NCBI GenBank assembly: GCA_011317545.1
Contig: WUJK01000008.1
Span: forward strand, 868,001-932,000
Reading direction: 5' to 3'
Origin: Coniella vitis
Taxonomy: Eukaryota; Ascomycota; Sordariomycetes; Diaporthales; Schizoparmaceae
DNA length: 64,000 bases
Of the stretch, positions 1-8,244 are shown piece by piece. Made by a program: the position numbers and the translations under genes. Each line of letters opens with the position of its first letter. The stretch's first letter is position 1. Below the pieces are notes generated by a model. It saw only the letters and a program-made list of their open reading frames with translations. It was not told where the DNA came from and ran no database searches.

Positions 1-643
1 GGCTCTGCGAATGGTATAGCGCGCCGTGGCCGACGGCGCCGCAAGGCATGCGCACTGTCAGGCCGCCGACGTGTCGTCCACAAGTCCCATCGCGGTAGCG
101 GAATTTGGCCGCTTCGTTAACCATTTGGTCAAAGGCGGGGAAGACATAGTCAGCGAACTGGATCTCGGCAATGGGGCGCATTCCTTCAGCAGCAGCACCA
201 ATGGCAAAGCCCATGATGCCTTGTTCGGACAGTGGGGTGTTGAATACGCGGTCGGCGCCGTACGTCTCGGCCAGCTTCATGGAGCAGCGGAAGACGCCGC
301 CAAAGGCGACATCTTCGCCAAAGAGGAGAACGGACTCGTCTTCTGCGAGAGCGATAGAGAGGGCGTCATTGACGGCTTGGAATAGATTCATGCGTTTTGT
401 GGGTTGATCGCGGACGGAGGCAGGCAGCTCGGGATTGTGCAGCGCGCTGTGGGAGGTGTGTGCTAAAAGAGGCGTAGTGCTGTAGTCGACGGGGAGGTTG
501 AGCTTTGCGTTTGGAGGGTAGGTTGAGTATCGTCGCTTGGAAAAGACACATGATAAGGGTATCAATGGTCTTATGAGCGAAACCGAGACAGACGTGCGGG
601 TTGTGGCCGCCCTCGTGAGAGGACGCAGGATGTCGCTCTTCAT
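1..643 (-). CDS. BCKDHB: 2-oxoisovalerate dehydrogenase E1 beta subunit, mitochondrial (3' part outside window)
   Basis: The product is the beta chain of the E1 component of the mitochondrial branched-chain 2-oxoacid dehydrogenase complex (valine, leucine and isoleucine breakdown; thiamine diphosphate dependent). The frame opens at ATG 643 and stays open to the window edge, giving 214 residues without an intron. The first ~40 residues are rich in Arg, Ser and Thr with few acids, like a mitochondrial presequence. Then come [18 protein letters not shown], the start of the E1-beta core [15 protein letters not shown], the [11 protein letters not shown] segment and the [15 protein letters not shown] and [15 protein letters not shown] blocks typical of this subunit. 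Pyruvate dehydrogenase E1 beta is the main alternative, but GGVFR and the NLPVDYST lead favour the branched-chain enzyme. The gene is divergent from the neighbouring GH5 gene. Confidence 0.9.
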   Translation of the reverse strand, partial: MKSDILRPLTRAATTRTSVSVSLIRPLIPLSCVFSKRRYSTYPPNAKLNLPVDYSTTPLLAHTSHSALHNPELPASVRDQPTKRMNLFQAVNDALSIALAEDESVLLFGEDVAFGGVFRCSMKLAETYGADRVFNTPLSEQGIMGFAIGAAAEGMRPIAEIQFADYVFPAFDQMVNEAAKFRYRDGTCGRHVGGLTVRMPCGAVGHGALYHSQS

Positions 644-1533
644 GGCAGATCGAGTCGGGGTTTCGAAGGGAGAAGCGGTAGTGATTGCAGTGGACGATGG
701 CCTCGTTTGTCTGTGAAAAAGGGAACAGGACTGGATCTCTCGACAGTGAGCGAGCCCATCGCTCCGCGGGCGTGGATCAACCCCTTCGGCATGACGGGCG
801 AGAGTCTGTAGGTGTATGGTAGGACGTGCGGGCGCGGCTATTCACGGTCTGGGGGTTTTGGTGTCTGGGGTAAGCCTGGCTTTGTACTTTGTCATTTGGT
901 AACCGCAGCAGCAGCAGATCAAAGCAATCCGGGGCTGTGACGCCCGCGGGGTAAGTGCGGTTGTACCTGGGTAGACAGGTGTGGCTGCTTGTGGCGTGTT
1001 CCCTGTCCTGCCTGTCTCCTTTGCTCCTCTCTTGCCCTGATCCTTGTCAGCGTCCCTGTCGCTCCTCCCCGGCAGCTCGGCACCAGCCGCTGGACCCCTG
1101 TCGCTTCCAAGACCCCACCCCAGCCTCTCTGGAATTTACCCTGCGAGACGAGAACCAGCCACCCAGTAATAACGCAAGGCTGAGGTGAAGGCTATACCAT
1201 GTAGAGAGGCGAAGGAAACTGTGGAATCGTTCAAGCAGTGGTTAATGTTCTTTTCCCCTTTCTGACGTAGGGACTGCTGCTGCAGGTTTTTATATACTAT
1301 ATACCCTTGACAAAGGCTTGGCGTCTTCTCCTTGCCTTTCTTGCATGTGTGGCTGATCTTCTCTTATATATTTGCATGCAAACGATCTGTGAGCAGGGGG
1401 CCATGCTGCAGGCATTGGTCTAGAGAACTGTCTATCTTTTCTTTATCCTACCTCTATCGTCCCATATATTTTCCTGGCCTTCGTGAGGTCCACTGTCACA
1501 CACACACACACAACAACAACAGCTCGGCCCGAC
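644..1533. other. Divergent intergenic region between E1-beta and GH5 genes
   Basis: About 0.9 kb separates two divergent start codons, so it probably holds both promoters and 5' UTRs. A CA-dinucleotide run followed by CAA repeats lies at 1498-1520, just before the GH5 start. I see no credible coding sequence here. Confidence 0.6.
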
Positions 1534-4089
1534 ATGGCGGACCACCGCGAGTCCAGAAGACCTCGCGAGCCAGGCGAAGCACGGCACAATAAACATCGCT
1601 CCAGATCCCGCCAACATGGCTCCTCGGAGGCGAGGCGGTCCACAGGCCAACACTCTTCTCGTCAGACCCTATCCATGGATGCGCTAGCCGCACTCGACGA
1701 GGCTAACGCGAGGGGTCTCAGCAATACTACTGCTACCCACATACGCATGTCAAGAGACAGAGACACAGAGGCTGAGGAGGAGCTAGAGAGACGCATCCGC
1801 CATGAACGCAGGGAACGAAGGAGGCGAGAATCACGGGCACGCGTTGACCGCGACGAGTACCGACAGGTCGAGCCAGACAGTCCTAGACGGCAACACCAAC
1901 ATCGCCATCGTCGCGAGTCACGGTCTCATTCTTCTGCGCCAAGAGTAGCAGCAGCCGCAGCAGCAGCATTAGCAGCCGATGAGGATGTGGATGCCGCTGG
2001 ATCAGATTACCACAATGAACGCAGACAACGGAGAAAAGACCGCTCATCAAGGCGCTATGAAGCCACTTCCTCGCGTGGCTATGAATCTGCCAAGGGCTAT
2101 GAGTCGGCGCCTGAGGCGGCATACCAGGATATGATGTCTGCGAGCGGGGAGCGAGAACGGGAAGGACGACGCCACAGAGGCGAGCATAGGCGTCAAAAGA
2201 AGGCTCCTGCTGCTGCTTTTGTACCAATACCGGTCGAGGAGATGAGCAAGGCTCAGCCAAAGGAAAGAGAAAGTAAAGGGTTCTGGGCGCATGTACGCGG
2301 CGGTGGGACAAATACACCAACTAGCTACGATAGCTACTATGACAAGGAAGATGCAGATTACGACGCACCAAAGAAGAAATTCTGGACGAAGCGGAAGATA
2401 TGTAAGTCAGAGCAATCTATCGTTCCTGTACCCTACCGAACAAAGCTTGCATCTGACAATCCAATTCTAGGGGCAGCTGCTGGTCTATCACTGGCCGTTG
2501 TCATCATCATCATCGTTGCCGCTGTCATCGTCAGTAAAAAGAGCAGCACCACCTCTTCCTCCTCCTCCACCAAATGCACAGATGACCTCACCTGCAACCT
2601 CGCAAGCATCAACGCAAGTAGCATCCCCGCCGACGCGCCCGACTACCTCAACCCCTTCACCTGGTACGACACCATCGACTTCAACCTCACCTACACCGAC
2701 GTCATGGTCGGCGACCTGCCTATCATGGGCCTCAACTCGACCTGGGACGACTCCGCCGCCCCCAACGACCTTGTACCCGCCCTGAACGAAGAATGGGGCT
2801 CCTACGCCTCCCGTCCTGCCCGGGGTGTCAGTCTCGGCGGCTGGCTCTCCATCGAGCCCTTCATCGCCCCCGACCTCTTTAACAGCTACGATAGCTCCCT
2901 AGGAATCATCGACGAATACACACTCTGTAGCTACCTCGGCACCGCGCAATGCAGCGCGACCCTCGAAGCGCACTACTCCTCCTTCGTCACCGAGTCGACA
3001 TTTGCCGAAATTGCCGACGCAGGACTGGACCACATCCGCATCCCGTACTCGTACTGGGCCGTGCAGACCTACGACGACGACCCATACCTCTTTCGCACCT
3101 CATGGCGGTACCTCTTGCGCGGCATCGAGTGGGCGCGCAAGTACGGCTTGCGCGTTAACCTCGACCTGCACGGCCTTCCGGGCAGCCAGAACGGGTGGAA
3201 CCACAGTGGTCGCCAGGGCGCGATTGGGTGGTTCAACGGGACAAACTCGACGCAAAATGTGCAGCGATCCGTCGATGTGCACGACAGATTATCCCAGTTC
3301 TTTGCGCAGCCGCGATACGAGAATATTATCACGCACTATGGTCTTGCGAATGAGCCCCGGATGACGTTTATCGCTGCAAACGAGGTTATCAACTGGACCG
3401 AGACTGTCTACGCCATGGTGCGCGCGAATGGCTTGTCCAACAAGACGGTTGTGGTATTTGGCGACGGGTTCCGCGGGTTAGATGCGTGGCAGGGGGAGAT
3501 GACCGGCTATGGCGATGGGTTGGTTCTCGACGTGCACCAATATCTCATTTTCAACAATGAGCAGATTGTCTACAACCACAGCGAAAAGGTCCGGTATGCT
3601 TGCGAGGGTTGGACGGAACAGACAGAACAATCTATGAATACCTCAACGGGGTTCGGCCCGACCATGGTTGCAGAGTGGTCACAGGCTGACACGGACTGTG
3701 CGACCTATCTGAACAACGTGGGCTGGGGCAATCGTTGGACGGGAACGTATAACACGGGCAACTCGTCGGATCCCCTCGAAGCGCTGACGCCGCGCTGTCC
3801 GACGGAGGATAGTACCTGTTCTTGCACGTCTGCGAACGCGGATCCAAGCGACTACTCTGATGACTACAAGCAGTTTTTGCTCTACTTTGCAGAGGCGCAG
3901 ATGGACTCGTTCGAAAAAGGATGGGGATGGTGGTACTGGACGTGGTGGACGACCGAGTCGAGCACCCAGTGGAGTTACAAGAGAGGGCTGGCAGCGGGAA
4001 TTTTACCAGCCAAGGCATACGACAGAAGCTTTCATTGTAACTCGACCACGATTCCCAGTTGGTATCCTACTTTGCCAGAGACATACTAG
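1534..4089 (+). CDS. exgD: Membrane-anchored GH5 exo-beta-1,3-glucanase (glucan 1,3-beta-glucosidase D type)
   Basis: Exons are 1534-2401 and 2471-4089 (828 aa). This is a type II membrane glycoside hydrolase family 5 enzyme that should act on cell-wall beta-1,3-glucan. Residues 1-285 form a very basic, disordered cytoplasmic tail rich in Arg, His and Glu. It ends in WTKRK, followed by one membrane helix (AAAGLSLAVVIIIIVAAVIV). Then comes a Ser/Thr stalk and the extracellular GH5 domain with RGVSLGGWLSIEPF, LDLHGLPGSQNGWNHSG, the acid/base Glu in LANEPRM (about residue 581) and the nucleophile Glu in MVAEWSQADTDC (about 690). Many NxS/T sites follow the helix. The 69-bp intron (GTAAGT donor, CTGAC branch point) is a multiple of three without a stop, so unspliced DNA stays open across it. 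An in-frame codon at 1483 is not ATG; ATG 1534 is the first usable start. Confidence 0.9.
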   Translation: MADHRESRRPREPGEARHNKHRSRSRQHGSSEARRSTGQHSSRQTLSMDALAALDEANARGLSNTTATHIRMSRDRDTEAEEELERRIRHERRERRRRESRARVDRDEYRQVEPDSPRRQHQHRHRRESRSHSSAPRVAAAAAAALAADEDVDAAGSDYHNERRQRRKDRSSRRYEATSSRGYESAKGYESAPEAAYQDMMSASGEREREGRRHRGEHRRQKKAPAAAFVPIPVEEMSKAQPKERESKGFWAHVRGGGTNTPTSYDSYYDKEDADYDAPKKKFWTKRKICKSEQSIVPVPYRTKLASDNPILGAAAGLSLAVVIIIIVAAVIVSKKSSTTSSSSSTKCTDDLTCNLASINASSIPADAPDYLNPFTWYDTIDFNLTYTDVMVGDLPIMGLNSTWDDSAAPNDLVPALNEEWGSYASRPARGVSLGGWLSIEPFIAPDLFNSYDSSLGIIDEYTLCSYLGTAQCSATLEAHYSSFVTESTFAEIADAGLDHIRIPYSYWAVQTYDDDPYLFRTSWRYLLRGIEWARKYGLRVNLDLHGLPGSQNGWNHSGRQGAIGWFNGTNSTQNVQRSVDVHDRLSQFFAQPRYENIITHYGLANEPRMTFIAANEVINWTETVYAMVRANGLSNKTVVVFGDGFRGLDAWQGEMTGYGDGLVLDVHQYLIFNNEQIVYNHSEKVRYACEGWTEQTEQSMNTSTGFGPTMVAEWSQADTDCATYLNNVGWGNRWTGTYNTGNSSDPLEALTPRCPTEDSTCSCTSANADPSDYSDDYKQFLLYFAEAQMDSFEKGWGWWYWTWWTTESSTQWSYKRGLAAGILPAKAYDRSFHCNSTTIPSWYPTLPETY

Positions 4090-4164
4090 GCCTTTGATGC
4101 CATGGGGACGGGGAACTGAGATAGTTGGTTGGTTCATATGGTGGTTGAAGACGTGTGGTATGGC

Positions 4165-4184
4165 TTTTTTTTTTTTTTTTTTTT
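4165..4184. repeat. Homopolymer run of 20 T
   Basis: An uninterrupted run of 20 T lies about 75 bp after the GH5 stop codon, within the presumed 3' UTR. It is a mononucleotide microsatellite and prone to length variation. Confidence 0.9.
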
Positions 4185-4429
4185 GAATGATCGCATTGTA
4201 CGGCGTTGGGGATAGAAAGATTCTAAGCATATGTCTATATGAGTTGACGGGAATGATCAGTGCTCCACGCGACACTATGTACATGGACAAACACAGATGC
4301 AACACATTTGCCAATTAAACAGAATCTTCACATGATACACGTGACAAACCGAGTAAAATATCAATTTTGAATATGCATTGATGATGGGAAGTATTTCCCC
4401 AGAGACTAGGCGTATGCTATTGACCAAGT

Positions 4430-4512
4430 CATATAAATGTCGAGCTGATACTGAACGGGCTTGCAACCAAGAGCCAATGGTATCATACAGCGAAGCTCAC
4501 AGACATCACGGT
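4430..4512 (-). ncRNA. Possible seventh intronic box C/D snoRNA (tentative)
   Basis: A host-type donor GTAAGT lies at 4545. A box C-like GTGATGT (4509-4503) follows it by 36 nt, the same spacing as for the upstream members. A 10-nt stretch further on (AAGCCCGTTC) is complementary to conserved 25S GAACGGGCUU. I could not find a clear CTGA box D or a guide for yeast snR72 (25S A876), the member expected next. This entry is a weak candidate. Confidence 0.3.
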
Positions 4513-4661
4513 CACATACCGACCGTGCCTACAACCAAGACTTACCATAGCCTACAAGAAATCCTGCGGCGATATTCGTTGCATAAGTTGTTCTAATCTG
4601 TCTTCCATCTGGTCAGCCAAGAACAGACGATAATTTTCAAACAAGAATGAGAGTTCAAGAT

Positions 4662-4762
4662 GGCGATATCAGTTCGTGGAGCCCCTGTCAGGGGGCAGCT
4701 TCATCAAAGCATGTGCTATGAAGACCGTCGTGATAAATTTTAATGATCATCATGTGAACGCC
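4662..4762 (-). ncRNA. snR73: Box C/D snoRNA, snR73-like (predicted 25S rRNA C2959 methylation)
   Basis: Box C is a perfect ATGATGA at 4753-4747 and a C' box TTGATGA lies at 4708-4702. D' is CATA at 4720-4717 and box D CTGA is at 4672-4669 (an alternative CTGA is at 4691-4688). GGCG at 4762-4759 can pair with CGCC at 4665-4662 as the terminal stem, which supports the outer D box. The 12-nt guide is complementary to AGACCGTCGTGA (plus 4722-4733). Box+5 pairs with the first C of AGACC, yeast 25S C2959, the snR73 target. The host donor is at 4803. Confidence 0.85.
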
Positions 4763-4921
4763 AGGGTAAAAAGCATGATGCAAAGCAGACCAAGTAAACT
4801 TACAAGATGAAATGACCTCATGCTGAGACTACTGGTTGTGTTTGATTATAAATACTATGAGTCTTGGTAACCATGTTAGCTACCTCGTCCAGAGGGAACG
4901 CAATCAGACTGAGATGAGCCC

Positions 4922-5005
4922 GGATGTTCAGAAATGACGTGTATCATCTGTGCTCGAAAGCTCTGACATATGCTTGTCTTGTTTTTTGTCAGATCATCAT
5001 GTTGG
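4922..5005 (-). ncRNA. snR74: Box C/D snoRNA, snR74-like (predicted 18S rRNA A28 methylation)
   Basis: Box C is a perfect ATGATGA at 5000-4994 and box D CTGA at 4931-4928. D' is CAGA at 4965-4962. The 13-nt guide is complementary to CATATGCTTGTCT (plus 4967-4979), a sequence near the 5' end of 18S rRNA. Box+5 pairs with the second A of CAUA, yeast A28, the snR74 target. The host donor GTAAGT at 5062 is 62 nt upstream of box C. Confidence 0.87.
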
Positions 5006-5168
5006 GGCGGGCAAGACCAGAGTCCGGAAACACAAAAAACGAGTATGCAAATTTGGACTTACCAGTTCAATTCATGGTAGTTCGTCAGAAATCACATCAG
5101 ATCTGTCGCAGAGCAGTTAGCATGCTGCGTTTGCAACGGCCAATGGATAAAAATGGAGATTTGAATCT

Positions 5169-5259
5169 CTTGTCAGGTAATGCATGAATGGTAAGGTAAA
5201 GTTGTTGTCTGCATCGGGAAACCCGAATAAGACTCGTCATCTAGGGTTCATCAGGAAGT
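5169..5259 (-). ncRNA. snR75: Box C/D snoRNA, snR75-like (predicted 25S rRNA G2288 methylation)
   Basis: Box C is CTGATGA at 5254-5248 and box D CTGA at 5176-5173. The D' box is a degenerate CTTA at 5231-5228. The 11-nt guide is complementary to CTCGTCATCTA (plus 5233-5243), a conserved 25S segment, and box+5 pairs with the G of CUCG, yeast G2288, the snR75 target. A second 10-nt match to 25S GCAUGAAUGG lies near box D (5182-5191) but is mismatched at box+5, so it may be chance. The host donor GTATGT is at 5298. Confidence 0.78.
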
Positions 5260-5450
5260 CGAGAAGGAGAAAAACAGGAAAAGTCCGTATCGACATACCT
5301 ATACGAAAGAGAATATAACAGCAATGGAAAACCATGTACATTATTCATTGAGAAATGGTATGAGGCTTTCCACAATTCAACAAACTGCCGTCATGACAGA
5401 ATTAGCCCAATGCCTGGCAAAGATTGATGCAATGCCATGGGTTATGTTGT

Positions 5451-5545
5451 CGAATCAGTGGACGAGGTTTTCTAGGCCTGTCACAGAATGGCATATCTGC
5501 TCATGATTTTTATGATCGGAGCCCAGTGCCGTTTCATCATGCAAG
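5451..5545 (-). ncRNA. snR76: Box C/D snoRNA, snR76-like (predicted 25S rRNA C2197 methylation)
   Basis: Box C is a perfect ATGATGA at 5540-5534, and box D is CTGA at 5458-5455. A degenerate D' box CCGA lies at 5519-5516. The 9-nt guide is complementary to GCCCAGTGC (plus 5521-5529), present in 25S rRNA. The box+5 nucleotide pairs with the third C of GCCC, yeast C2197, the snR76 target. The guide is shorter than in its neighbours, so the assignment also leans on gene order. The host donor is at 5578, 38 nt upstream of box C. Confidence 0.75.
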
Positions 5546-5667
5546 ACATCACGGGGATGTGCTAGAGATAATCCGTACCATGTAGAAACAGCAAGTTGCA
5601 TCTGAAGCCAACAGTCAGCATAGATTCACGAGACTTGAGGTGCAGTGAGTAGACCGAGGCATGGAAG

Positions 5668-5757
5668 AGGATCAGAAACAGCCAATTGTTATCGACATTG
5701 TTATTTCAGTCGGTAATTCCAACTCTGCCGAAGCAGAAAAATTGTTCATCAGGTTAA
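5668..5757 (-). ncRNA. snR77: Box C/D snoRNA, snR77-like (predicted 18S rRNA U578 methylation)
   Basis: Box C is CTGATGA at 5752-5746, D' is CTGA at 5709-5706 and D is CTGA at 5675-5672. The guide next to D' is complementary to plus-strand 5711-5725 (CGGTAATTCCAACTC). This equals the universal 18S CGGUAAUUCCAGCUC with one G-U wobble. The box+5 position pairs with the U of CGGU, yeast U578, the snR77 target. The host donor GTACGT at 5794 lies about 42 nt upstream. Confidence 0.88.
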
Positions 5758-5939
5758 AGGGGAGAGTCGAGGAGAGAGAACGAGTCGAACGTACAGTTGC
5801 GAATGATGCTGCAAACAGGCAGGCGTCACGGTGAAGATGCCATGTCAAGTAAAACAGGAGCTCGAGCACTACTGCAACAATGGTTAGCTGCTATTCCCAA
5901 GTCGCAAAGCATGGCATTTGAAAGCGCGCATCGCGTCTT

Positions 5940-6025
5940 GTCTATCAGACTGACGTTACAATTGAGTTTCATTCCATTTAGGTCAAAGACTCTAGTTTGC
6001 GGTTTTGTATGTTGTCATCAGGAAG
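5940..6025 (-). ncRNA. snR78: Box C/D snoRNA, snR78-like (predicted 25S rRNA U2421 methylation)
   Basis: Box C reads CTGATGA at 6021-6015 and box D CTGA at 5947-5944. The internal D' box is TTGA at 5986-5983. Directly upstream of D' is a 12-nt guide (plus-strand 5988-5999, GACTCTAGTTTG) that matches the conserved 25S sequence exactly. The nucleotide five before D' pairs with the U of GACU, which is yeast U2421, the snR78 target. It starts about 44 nt after the host donor at 6065. The first base of box C is C instead of a purine. Confidence 0.8.
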
Positions 6026-6349
6026 AAGGGAATGGATGTGGCGAGAATCAATAAAAGTTGCTTACCTCGAGCGTGGATGCGCGCGCTGCTGCAGAATTTT
6101 GGCAGATTGCGCGGCGCAGTGGTGTGGAAGGAGGAAAAAGTTTGGGCAACATGTCGAGCTCAGAAATTTTTAAAGATGGAGTTGTTCCGAGCGGGTCCGC
6201 CTGTTGAGCTTGACCCCCTGTCAGTTTGGATGTGGGGCTTGGTCACCTGCTCACGCGAGCACCTGGGCCCGCCCTGTACTTTAACAGCGTCATCCTCCAT
6301 CGCGCCCAAGTCGCGTCTCTCATCTGGATTCCACAGCCCAGCCTGAATC

Positions 6350-7900
6350 ATGCCGGAAATAGCTGAGGGTAGGTACACCATCCCATCAGGACGCAAACAG
6401 TATGTCTAGATTCTGACGAATACTCCAGTTGCAAGGCTCGTCCACTTTCTCCGCCAGCATCTGGTCGGCCAAAAAATTGCCAAGATTCAGGCTCCAGATG
6501 ATGCGAACATCTTTGGCAAGGTCGGCTGCAGCGGGCCAAATTTTGAAAATGCCTTGAAAGGACGGAAGGTGGGAGATCGCCTTGATAGCCATCTGGAACC
6601 ATGACACTAACACGGCAACAGGTAGTCGAGGCTGGAAGTCAAGGCAAATACTTTTGGCTCAGGCTGAATGACCCGGGTGCTCACCCTGTGATGCACCTGG
6701 GGATGACTGGTATATGTGTCTTCTCGAGGAATCTGCCCTGAGGAAATGCTGAACTCTGTAGGATGGATCCACATACAAAACGATCGAACCGCGTACACGA
6801 ATTACTACAAGAAGATGTCCGCCAATGAACAAGAAGCCTGGCCACCCAAATTCTGGAAGTTCCAACTGGAAACAGAGGGCAAGTCGCCAGTACGCATCGC
6901 CTTTACAGATTCAAGAAGGTAGCAATGGCTCTCACTCTCACTCTTTCAGTTACTTATGTGCAGTATCTAATATTATCATGTTCAGATTTGCTCGCATACG
7001 CTTGGTCGACTGTCCAGGCGCCGAAATACGACAAAACTCGCCTTTGGTCGAGAATGGACCCGACCCAGTCGTGGACAAGGACATATTCACCGAAGCGTAC
7101 CTGCGGAAGCAGATGCAGAATAGACACAAGCCTATCAAGGCACTCATTCTCGACCAAGCTGTAATAAGCGGAATCGGAAACTGGGTAGCTGATGAGTCGC
7201 TTTACCATGCAAAGCTGCACCCAGAGCAATATTGTAACGAGTTCTCTGATGCAGAAGTCAAGAGACTATATGACTCTATTAGATATGTAGGTTTTCTGCA
7301 AGGCCTAGCACTTCTTGCAGTGTCCATACACGGATATGCTACCATGTATTGATCTAACTGTTTTACTGATGTCCGTGTGTTTAGGTTTGTCAAACTGCGG
7401 TAGATCTACTCGCAGACTCGGACAAATTCCCCGACACCTGGCTTTTTGACCACAGATGGGGCAAAGGCTCGAAGGCAGGCTCACTGCCAAATGGAGAAAA
7501 GCTCGCTTGGATAACAGTTGGAGGACGCACGAGCTGCTATGCACCAGGGATACAGAAGAAGACCGGGCATGTGGCGCCTGGAATCAAGGAGGAACTACTA
7601 GAAGATGCTGGTGAAGACGAGAAGCCGAGTAAAAGAAAGCCGAAAAGTGCAAAGGCGTCAGGGGATAAAGAGGGTGACTTGAAGCCCCCCAAAAGTACCG
7701 CGAAGAGGACCAAGGCCGGGGATGATGACGAGAATCAAGAAGTAAACCCGCCAGCTAAAAGGGCCAAGGCTAGGCAACAGAAGGGTCCAGAGAAGCAGAA
7801 ATCACCATGCGCAACTCAAGGCAGGAAGGCGAAGGCAAGAAGTGGTGGAGTGACGGATACGGGTCAGAGGCGCTCGGCACGACTCGGCAATGGAGCATGA
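6350..7900 (+). CDS. fpg: Formamidopyrimidine-DNA glycosylase (Fpg/MutM-type), fungal
   Basis: Exons are 6350-6368, 6429-6568, 6622-6709, 6762-6918, 6986-7286 and 7385-7900 (406 aa). This is a base-excision repair glycosylase/AP lyase for oxidised purines. The N-terminus is MPEIAEVARLV: Pro2 and Glu3, which become the catalytic pair once Met is removed, are kept. Other family segments are HLGMTGW, DPVVDKDIFTEAYL and the helix-two-turn-helix region KALILDQAVISGIGNWVADE. The C-terminal region contains YAPGIQKKTGHVAP-like sequence but no Cys4 zinc finger, as in plant and fungal Fpg proteins. It ends in a ~110-residue Lys-rich tail (KRKPKSAK, PAKRAKA) that probably binds DNA or targets the nucleus. 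The first exon is only 19 nt. All five introns have GT..AG ends and correct phases. It is divergent from the snoRNA host gene. Confidence 0.9.
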
Positions 7901-8244
7901 GTAGAAGGCCGCCAATGCATCGCATTTCAACCTCACTCGCTTCCTCTGCGGTAACTACGAAATGCTTGGTCTAAACCGAGGTAGAACAGAGGTTGAAGAC
8001 TGTCGCCATTATATAATGCTTCGGATTCGACTAAAGACACCAAAGAAGCCTTACAGCAGCCCGACGGGAATAACCTTAGACAGTCTGGATATCACACGAC
8101 CCGTCTCCTCCCCTTGGGCGCCATCTGCCCTTAATGTCCCGGCTGGTAGTCATCGTCCTCGCGTGCCTTGGTGACAAATTCGGAACAGTATTATTCTCCA
8201 TTACTCAAATCATAGCACTCACTGAGCTCCCAAGTAGCCAACTA

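Larger units (their letters stand above)
4503..6120 (-). ncRNA. Non-coding snoRNA host gene with intronic box C/D snoRNAs (ends approximate)
   Basis: The minus strand shows repeated intron donors with nothing protein-like between them: GTAAGC at 6065, GTACGT at 5794, GTACGG at 5578, GTATGT at 5298, GTAAGT at 5062, GTAAGT at 4803 and GTAAGT at 4545. A C box follows each donor by about 36-62 nt, and in the first six introns a D box follows as well. Acceptors with branch points follow the snoRNAs, for example GCTGAC..TTCAG near 5605-5620 and GCTAAC..GACAG near 5105-5125. This leaves short exons of roughly 15-50 nt. The unit therefore looks like a spliced transcript whose exons are discarded and whose introns are matured to snoRNAs. 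It diverges from the fpg-like gene; exon 1 must begin between 6067 and about 6340. Exact transcript ends are inferred. Confidence 0.75.

Noticed and set aside
4378..4448. Plus-strand TGATG..CTGA pair resembling a C/D snoRNA
   Set aside because: It is on the opposite strand to the host gene, has no rRNA complementarity that I recognise and lacks the donor spacing of the true members.
5173..5191. Second guide in the snR75-like RNA to 25S GCAUGAAUGG
   Set aside because: Ten nucleotides match, but the position five before box D is mismatched, so methylation there is not predicted.
4090..6340. Protein-coding gene in the AT-richer interval before fpg
   Set aside because: Several 60-110 codon frames exist on both strands, but splice signals and C/D boxes on the minus strand explain the segment as a snoRNA host; none of the frames shows a domain.
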